Assembly: GCA_900550495.1 (NCBI GenBank)
Contig: URSJ01000020.1
Coordinates: forward strand, 1-9,503
Reading direction: 5' to 3'
Length of the DNA: 9,503 nucleotides
Source: an uncultured Rickettsiales bacterium
GTDB taxonomy: Bacteria; Pseudomonadota; Alphaproteobacteria; Rs-D84
Position numbers and translations under genes: made by a program. Numbering within the stretch: the first letter of the stretch is position 1; each line of letters opens with the position of its first letter. This document shows, one piece after another, positions 5,321-9,503 of this stretch. Under the pieces are notes generated by a model that worked only from the letters and a program-made list of their open reading frames with translations, was not told the DNA's origin and ran no database searches.

Positions 5321-5419
5321 TTGTTCGGGACGCAAATCCCAACAGTTTATCCTGTGCGTAATCTGGTCAGATTGATTTCGCACACAAAGCCTGCCCTGCC
5401 ACAGATTCACTACAAATAA
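5321..5419 (+). CDS. Possible 32-residue small ORF with TTG start
   Basis: AAGGAG (5309-5314) lies six bases before TTG at 5321, which opens 32 codons ending in TAA at 5417-5419, within an AT-rich palindrome. A promoter-like pair lies just upstream. The peptide (MFGTQIPTVYPVRN… SHTKPALPQIHYK) is basic, has no membrane helix and resembles nothing I know. The promoter, Shine-Dalgarno and start spacing fit together, but the frame is short enough to arise by chance, and the segment could instead be a small RNA or the relic of a larger gene. It is the only coding candidate in the roughly 230 bases between the Cys-rich remnant and RNase J. Confidence 0.25.
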   Translation: MFGTQIPTVYPVRNLVRLISHTKPALPQIHYK

Positions 5420-5434
5420 AGAATTTTCTTTATT
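5415..5434. repeat. Perfect 20-bp AT-rich palindrome upstream of RNase J
   Basis: AATAAAGAA and TTCTTTATT around TT. It could end transcription of the small ORF or be a protein-binding site near the RNase J promoter; base composition alone makes AT-rich palindromes fairly likely here. Confidence 0.4.
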
Positions 5435-5471
5435 GGCAATGGATTGTGTGGCGGTGCAATAAATGTATAAC
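5433..5471 (+). promoter_or_regulatory. Candidate RNase J promoter region
   Basis: Two overlapping options are visible: TTGGCA (5433-5438), 16 bases, TGCAAT (5455-5460); or a weaker TTGTGT (5444-5449), 16 bases, TATAAC (5466-5471). Both start transcription downstream of the ATG at 5463, which favours translation from 5493. Confidence 0.4.
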
Positions 5472-5492
5472 CATAACAAAAGGATTATTTAT

Positions 5493-7337
5493 ATGGTAAA
5501 AGTTAGAGAGAAAAAAGCCCCTGTGGCACCAGCCCAGGACGCAGCGCAGCCCACGAAAACAACACGTGGCGCACGCAAAGGCCCGGCACCTAAAAAGCCT
5601 GCGAAAATTTCGGGCATGAACAAGCATGAAACCGATAAAAACGACGATAAAATCTATTTCATGGCGTTGGGCGGATTGGAACACATCGGCCAGAACATGT
5701 ATGTTTATAAATACAAGGGTAAATATCTGATTGTCGATTGCGGTATGGGATTTCTGGAAGAAGAAATCGGTGCCGGCGATGTGCAATACTGTGATACAAC
5801 CTGGCTGGAAAAACGCAAGAAAGACGTTGTCGGATTCGTTATCACACACGGCCACGAAGACCATATTGGCGCACTGAAATTCATTTGGCCGAAATTCAGA
5901 AAGCCGATTTACTGCACGCGCTTCCCGGCGGAAATCTTGCGTGCGACGTTCCGTGGCATTGAACTGGATTTCAACCCAGAAAAAGATATTGTCGTATTTG
6001 ACCATCACGGCGCAACACTGGATTTGAATCCGTTCACGGTTGAAACGTTCCACGTTTCCCACTCTGTGCCCGAGGCGCAAATGTTGATTATCAAAACCCC
6101 GGCAGGAAAAATTTTGCACACGGGCGACTGGACATTCAACGACGACAACCCGATTGAAGAACCAACAGATTTTGCACGTCTGCGTGAAATTGGGTCTGAC
6201 CCGAAATTGTTGGCGTGTATGTCCGATTCAACGTCTGCATCGCGCCAGGAAAAACAGACAACCGAAACCCAGGTTCGCGATACATTTACTGAGCTGATGA
6301 AAAAGGCCCCGGGCCGTGTCATCGTGACAGGATACTCTCGTTCTATTGCGCGTATGAAAATGTTTGCCGAGGCTGCGCACATCGCTGGACGCGTTGCTGC
6401 AATCAAGGAACGCAGTAATCCAAATCCGGTGCCATACGTTGGTCTGCCGGAATTCCGCGAAATGGGTATGGAATTCGGTTATTTGAACAAAGACGACGTG
6501 TATCTGCACAGCGAAATCAAAGATTTGCCGGCCGAAAAACAGGCAATATTCTTGACCGGTTCCCAGGGCGAACAATACGCAATGTTGACGCGTCTGTGCC
6601 GTGGCCACGTAAAGGAAATGAAACTGATGCCGACCGATACCGTGTTGTTCAGTTCTATTATTATCCCGGGCCGCGAACAGGATGTTTCATACCTGTATAA
6701 CAAATTGGCACGTATGGGTATCAAGACGCACACGATATTTGATACCGACCACCTGCACGCGTCTGGCCACGCAGGACGTCCGGAATTTGAACGTTTCTAT
6801 GATATGGTTCACCCCCAGGTTTCGGTGCCAATGCACGGCGATTACATCAATGAAATGCTGAACGGCAAAATGGCGATGGAACGCGGTGGCGCAAAACATA
6901 TGATGGTTGTGCATAACGGCGAAATGATTGCATTGGCCGACGGCGCAGAACCGTATGTTTGCGAAACGATTGAAACAGGCTTTGTCGTTATGGAAGGCGA
7001 AACAGAACGCAGTGCCGACGACCAGGTATATAAAAACCGTCGTAAAATTGCGACAAACGGCGCAGTGTTTGTGACGTTGCCGGTGGACAAACGCGGTTTC
7101 CTGAAAGGCGTGCCAGAGGTTTCCAGTGCCGGTATCTTTGAAACCGACGATACAGGATTTATGAAACGCCAGATTCAGATTGAAATCACCAAGGCGATTG
7201 ACGCCCTGACCAAGACCGAACGCAAAGACCGCGACAATTTGATTCGCGCGGTCCAGGTTGCGTCAAACAAGGTCGTGCGTGCGTCATTGGGTGCGGACAA
7301 AAAACCGCAATACAGTGTGCACTTTGTGCTGAAATAA
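5493..7337 (+). CDS. rnj: Ribonuclease J (metallo-beta-lactamase/beta-CASP) with basic N-terminal extension
   Basis: Processes and degrades RNA with 5'-3' exonuclease and endonuclease activity in the cytoplasm. From the ATG at 5493 it has 614 residues. Metal-site residues of the metallo-beta-lactamase fold are visible: HGHEDH (H119, H121, D123, H124), H190 and D212 (HTGDW). The beta-CASP part includes VIVTGYSRS (276-284), LTGSQGE (354-360), HASGHAG (422-428) and PMHGDY (H448), and a C-terminal domain follows. RNase J is usually about 550-560 residues; the excess is a Lys/Ala/Pro-rich tail (1-52) that looks disordered and could bind RNA. AAAAGGA lies eight bases before the 5493 ATG. The alternative ATG at 5463 would add ten residues but overlaps the promoter and lacks a clear ribosome-binding site. 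The gene is a single unit with its own terminator. Confidence 0.95.
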   Translation: MVKVREKKAPVAPAQDAAQPTKTTRGARKGPAPKKPAKISGMNKHETDKNDDKIYFMALGGLEHIGQNMYVYKYKGKYLIVDCGMGFLEEEIGAGDVQYCDTTWLEKRKKDVVGFVITHGHEDHIGALKFIWPKFRKPIYCTRFPAEILRATFRGIELDFNPEKDIVVFDHHGATLDLNPFTVETFHVSHSVPEAQMLIIKTPAGKILHTGDWTFNDDNPIEEPTDFARLREIGSDPKLLACMSDSTSASRQEKQTTETQVRDTFTELMKKAPGRVIVTGYSRSIARMKMFAEAAHIAGRVAAIKERSNPNPVPYVGLPEFREMGMEFGYLNKDDVYLHSEIKDLPAEKQAIFLTGSQGEQYAMLTRLCRGHVKEMKLMPTDTVLFSSIIIPGREQDVSYLYNKLARMGIKTHTIFDTDHLHASGHAGRPEFERFYDMVHPQVSVPMHGDYINEMLNGKMAMERGGAKHMMVVHNGEMIALADGAEPYVCETIETGFVVMEGETERSADDQVYKNRRKIATNGAVFVTLPVDKRGFLKGVPEVSSAGIFETDDTGFMKRQIQIEITKAIDALTKTERKDRDNLIRAVQVASNKVVRASLGADKKPQYSVHFVLK

Positions 7338-7362
7338 AAAACGGGGTCCCGCCCCGTTTTTT
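7336..7362. terminator. Bidirectional terminator between RNase J and xerC
   Basis: An 11-bp stem (7336-7346 with 7352-7362), core ACGGGG/CCCCGT, loop TCCCG, with six T on either strand. It overlaps the RNase J stop codon and also faces the end of the convergent xerC operon. Confidence 0.9.
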
Positions 7363-7378
7363 ATTAGAGAGCAATGAC

Positions 7379-7396
7379 GTGCGCCGAATGGCGCAC
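7379..7396. repeat. Perfect 7-bp hairpin GTGCGCC/GGCGCAC downstream of xerC
   Basis: Two 7-base arms around GAAT, between the bidirectional terminator and the xerC stop. There is no T run. On the xerC mRNA it would form a 3' hairpin that might protect the end from exonucleases. Confidence 0.5.
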
Positions 7397-7415
7397 AATA
7401 TCTATTATCTATGCT

Positions 7416-8327
7416 CTATTTATCCGCCAATGGGTGGGCATGGTTATAAATATTGGTGATTTCGGCCATATTTACCTTGGTATATAATTGCGTTGTGGAT
7501 AATGACGCGTGCCCCAATAATTCTTGCAGACTGCGCAAATCTGCGCCACCCGCCAACAACGCCGTCGCAAATGTATGGCGCAAAGCGTGCGGTGTCACAT
7601 AGTCTGGCAACTGTAAATATTTGCGGACGTGTTCTATAACCTTTTCTGCCATACGTGGCGACATCGGCAGGCCACGCACACTGCGGAACAATGGGTCGTC
7701 GGGCGAATTGCCAAATGGACGCACCGATGTGTATTTATCAATCGCGTCCCAGACCGCCGGCAGAACGGGAACAATGCGTTCCTTGGCCCCCTTGCCCATT
7801 ATGCGTAAAACGTCTGGGTGCGTGCGCACATCGTTGTTGGTCAGGGATAACGCCTCGGATATACGCAGGCCACAGCCGAATATCAACACCACCAACGCCC
7901 AATCACGCGCCGCAATCCAGGGTTCAGTGCTGTCAATACTGCGAATTGCGTCGTGCATATTTTCAACATCGGTGACTTCTATGGCCTTGGATAATTTACG
8001 CGGAACCTTGGGCGAAGAAATCAATCCAATCGCATTGTTTTTTATCCCGTGTTTTTTTGCCAGGTATTTATAAAACCCACGCAATGACGACAATGCACGC
8101 GCCGTGGACTTGTGCGCCAGGTTGCGACGCGCCCTGTCCGCCAGCCACGCGCGAAAACATAATGTGTCGGCGTGCGCCATATCAGAAATGTCCGCCACGC
8201 CACCGGCATAGTTGTCCCAGAATTTTATAAAATCGTAAATGTCCGTTTCGTATGCCGTGGCCGTATGCGACGAATAGTTTTTCGTATTCGTTAAATATTC
8301 TATAAATTCAGCAACGATTTCGTTCAT
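7416..8327 (-). CDS. xerC: Site-specific tyrosine recombinase XerC
   Basis: Works with XerD at dif sites to resolve chromosome dimers before cell division. The 303 residues are the usual length. The N-terminal SAM-like core-binding domain (about 1-90) includes TKNYSSHTATAYETDI, and the catalytic domain follows with all expected residues: R155 (GLRISEAL), K179 (GKGAKER), H247 and R250 (HALRHTFA), H273 (LGHASL) and the nucleophile Y282 (TTQLYTKV). I prefer XerC to XerD on overall similarity; the pair is hard to separate without alignment. The gene is last in a trpS-SIMPL-xerC run, 39 bases after the previous stop. No Shine-Dalgarno sequence is seen; instead a perfect hairpin ends nine bases before the ATG. 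It ends in TAG. Confidence 0.93.
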   Translation of the reverse strand: MNEIVAEFIEYLTNTKNYSSHTATAYETDIYDFIKFWDNYAGGVADISDMAHADTLCFRAWLADRARRNLAHKSTARALSSLRGFYKYLAKKHGIKNNAIGLISSPKVPRKLSKAIEVTDVENMHDAIRSIDSTEPWIAARDWALVVLIFGCGLRISEALSLTNNDVRTHPDVLRIMGKGAKERIVPVLPAVWDAIDKYTSVRPFGNSPDDPLFRSVRGLPMSPRMAEKVIEHVRKYLQLPDYVTPHALRHTFATALLAGGADLRSLQELLGHASLSTTQLYTKVNMAEITNIYNHAHPLADK

Positions 8328-8336
8328 ATTTGATTT

Positions 8337-8356
8337 GTGTCCGCAAATGCGGACAC
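8337..8356 (-). promoter_or_regulatory. Hairpin directly upstream of the xerC start
   Basis: GTGTCCGC and GCGGACAC around ATTT (minus strand), 11 bases after the SIMPL stop and 9 before the xerC ATG. It occupies the region where the ribosome-binding site should be; the only SD-like bases, GCGGA, are in its stem. On the plus strand it is followed by GTTTTT, so it could also stop antisense transcription. Its arms match those of the hairpin at 58-78. Confidence 0.5.
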
Positions 8357-8366
8357 GTTTTTACAT

Positions 8367-9104
8367 TTATCTGATTTCAAATGTTGCGGATACAGTGACC
8401 GAAACCTCGGTATCCTTGGCAACCAGGCCGCCACCAACGTATGCGCCGGCGTCCGCCGATTCTTTGACACTGGCACGCAGAAAATTAGACGCCAATGGCT
8501 GATATGACGAACGCGTATTTACGTCGTATGACACCGCCAGCATTTTGCCCGCGTGACGTCCGTCCCCAGCAGTCAGTGCATCTGCACGTGTGCGTGCATT
8601 TTCCACCGCTGTCCCCAGGCACTTTTCCATAATCGGTTTCATTGTTTCACTGCTGGTGAACATACGCAGATTTTCAGAATACACATTTGGCTGGCCGGCA
8701 AAATGGGTCAGTATTTTTTCAATCGTATCAATGCTGGCGGCAGAAACCTCTATTGCAATAGATGTTTCAATTCCCAACGTTTCTGATTTCTGCAATTCGC
8801 GATTCCATTCAGATTTTTCATACGAATTAAAATCCGTAGTCTGCATTTGGACATCTTGCTTTTTCAGGTATTCTGTGATTTCTGTGGCCTTGGCCGTGGC
8901 CTGCTTCATTGATACGGCAGCCGACGTATCCAGCGTCGTCACGCGCAACGTGATTGCCGTTCTGTCCTTGGGTGCAGTGGTCAGACATTCCCCAGATACG
9001 GATACAGTCCGAACTTCGCGTGGGCGTTCCAGCCAGCCGAACACCAACGCCAACACAGCCCCGGCACCAATTACACTGCCAATCCAGATAAATGATTTTT
9101 TCAT
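8367..9104 (-). CDS. SIMPL (DUF541) domain exported protein
   Basis: A 245-residue protein with an N-terminal signal anchor or signal peptide (hydrophobic 5-24), followed by a complete SIMPL domain: VSVSGECLTTAPKDRTAITLRV (34-55) is the typical first strand pair, then an alternating helix/strand region with ATAKATEITEYLKKQ (70-83), the ARTRADALTAGDGRHAGKMLAV block (170-191), and the closing strand VSVTVSATFEI. SIMPL proteins (the Brucella BP26 and E. coli YggE family) are periplasmic or membrane-anchored, some form channel-like oligomers, and they are linked to stress tolerance; the exact role is unknown. The protein has two Cys after the helix (C40, C162). The ATG at 9104 has AGGGGG five bases upstream. 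It begins 22 bases after the trpS stop, so it is probably co-transcribed. Confidence 0.88.
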   Translation of the reverse strand: MKKSFIWIGSVIGAGAVLALVFGWLERPREVRTVSVSGECLTTAPKDRTAITLRVTTLDTSAAVSMKQATAKATEITEYLKKQDVQMQTTDFNSYEKSEWNRELQKSETLGIETSIAIEVSAASIDTIEKILTHFAGQPNVYSENLRMFTSSETMKPIMEKCLGTAVENARTRADALTAGDGRHAGKMLAVSYDVNTRSSYQPLASNFLRASVKESADAGAYVGGGLVAKDTEVSVTVSATFEIR

Positions 9105-9126
9105 ATTTGCCCCCTGGTTTTATATT

Positions 9127-9503
9127 TTAATCAAAATAGTTTAACTTCATCGCCGCCTTGACGCGTTTGACGGTTTCAGCCGCCGCGGCACGCGCGTCCA
9201 GCGTTCCACGACGCAAGATTTCCATTACCGACGCAGGGTCGCGTGCCAATGCCTCGCGACGTTCGCGAATTGGACGCAATGTTTCCTGCATTACGTTGTT
9301 CAAGAATTTTTTAACCTTTACATCGCCCAGGCCACCACGTTCATAGTGCGCCGCCAATTCATCATAGTTCGCGTATTCTGGCAAAAATGCCGCGAAATGT
9401 TCTGGGCGTGCAAACACCGACAGATATATAAACACCGGATTATCTGTTGTGTTTCCTGGGTCTTCTATGCGAATATGATTTGGGTCGGTGAACATTGTTT
9501 TAA
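9127..9503 (-). CDS. trpS: Tryptophanyl-tRNA synthetase, C-terminal part (5' end outside the window)
   Basis: Attaches tryptophan to tRNA-Trp. Only the last 125 codons or so are in the window. The part seen matches the C-terminal end of bacterial TrpRS: KTMFTDPNHIRIEDPG, then NPVFIYLSVFA, YERGGLGDVKVKKFL, LRPIRERREAL and the closing ARAAAAETVKRVKAAMKLNYF. The frame stays open to the window edge before the ATG at 9495 (codons for Lys and Thr precede it), so that ATG is internal and the catalytic HIGH and KMSKS motifs must lie beyond position 9503. It is the first visible gene of the trpS-SIMPL-xerC operon. Confidence 0.93.
   Translation of the reverse strand, partial: KTMFTDPNHIRIEDPGNTTDNPVFIYLSVFARPEHFAAFLPEYANYDELAAHYERGGLGDVKVKKFLNNVMQETLRPIRERREALARDPASVMEILRRGTLDARAAAAETVKRVKAAMKLNYFD

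Noticed and set aside
5430..6119. 229-codon minus-strand open frame
   Set aside because: Antisense to the conserved catalytic part of RNase J, with no recognisable domain.
7416..8327. XerC-like gene as an integron or phage integrase
   Set aside because: Length, domain layout and an operon with trpS and a SIMPL gene fit a core Xer recombinase. No integrase-specific insert or attachment site is visible.
1..9503. CRISPR array, insertion sequence, prophage or defence module
   Set aside because: No regular direct repeats, no transposase or phage gene, and no target-site duplications were seen. XerC is the housekeeping recombinase, judged by its complete catalytic set and its neighbours.

Overview
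The window looks like chromosomal sequence from an uncultured alphaproteobacterium with a fairly small, host-associated type of genome. The main clues are an RNase J of the alphaproteobacterial kind, HU, XerC, short AT-rich promoters of sigma-70 type, and the remains of a Cys-rich repeat gene of a type I associate with gut alphaproteobacteria. The lineage call is an inference from gene content and style; no rRNA or other taxonomic marker is present. All eight complete or 3'-complete genes with clear ends stop with TAA or TAG, and none with TGA.

Left part (1-3704, all minus strand): dispersed-repeat-like palindromes lie at the edge. They are followed by a 170-residue protein of unusual make-up: a histone H1-like Lys/Ala tail, a Cys cluster, one membrane helix and a single EF-hand. 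Next is alaS, which ends at residue 684 directly in front of a strong terminator and so lacks the usual C-Ala domain. Then comes a divergent family-2-like glycosyltransferase that may be translated from a leaderless mRNA.

Middle (3705-5492, plus strand): a divergent promoter region leads into an unrecognised three-helix membrane protein. The HU gene follows, with a good sigma-70 promoter and a leader of about 140 nt. This leader contains an unlisted 38-codon ORF with a CxxC motif, and a 17-bp long-range stem covers the start of that ORF. After the HU terminator lies a decayed Cys-rich gene with a G8 tract and an in-frame TGA, then a short region holding a possible 32-codon ORF.

Right part (5493-9503): RNase J on the plus strand converges on a minus-strand operon that reads trpS (cut by the window edge), a SIMPL/DUF541 exported protein, then xerC. 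A bidirectional terminator separates the two. A perfect hairpin sits just upstream of the xerC start, where a Shine-Dalgarno sequence would be expected.

Most of the window is housekeeping: translation (alaS, trpS), RNA turnover (RNase J), nucleoid structure (HU) and chromosome dimer resolution (xerC). I see no phage, CRISPR, insertion sequence or defence module. The less ordinary items are the EF-hand membrane protein, the shortened AlaRS, the HU leader with its small ORF, and the decaying Cys-rich gene.
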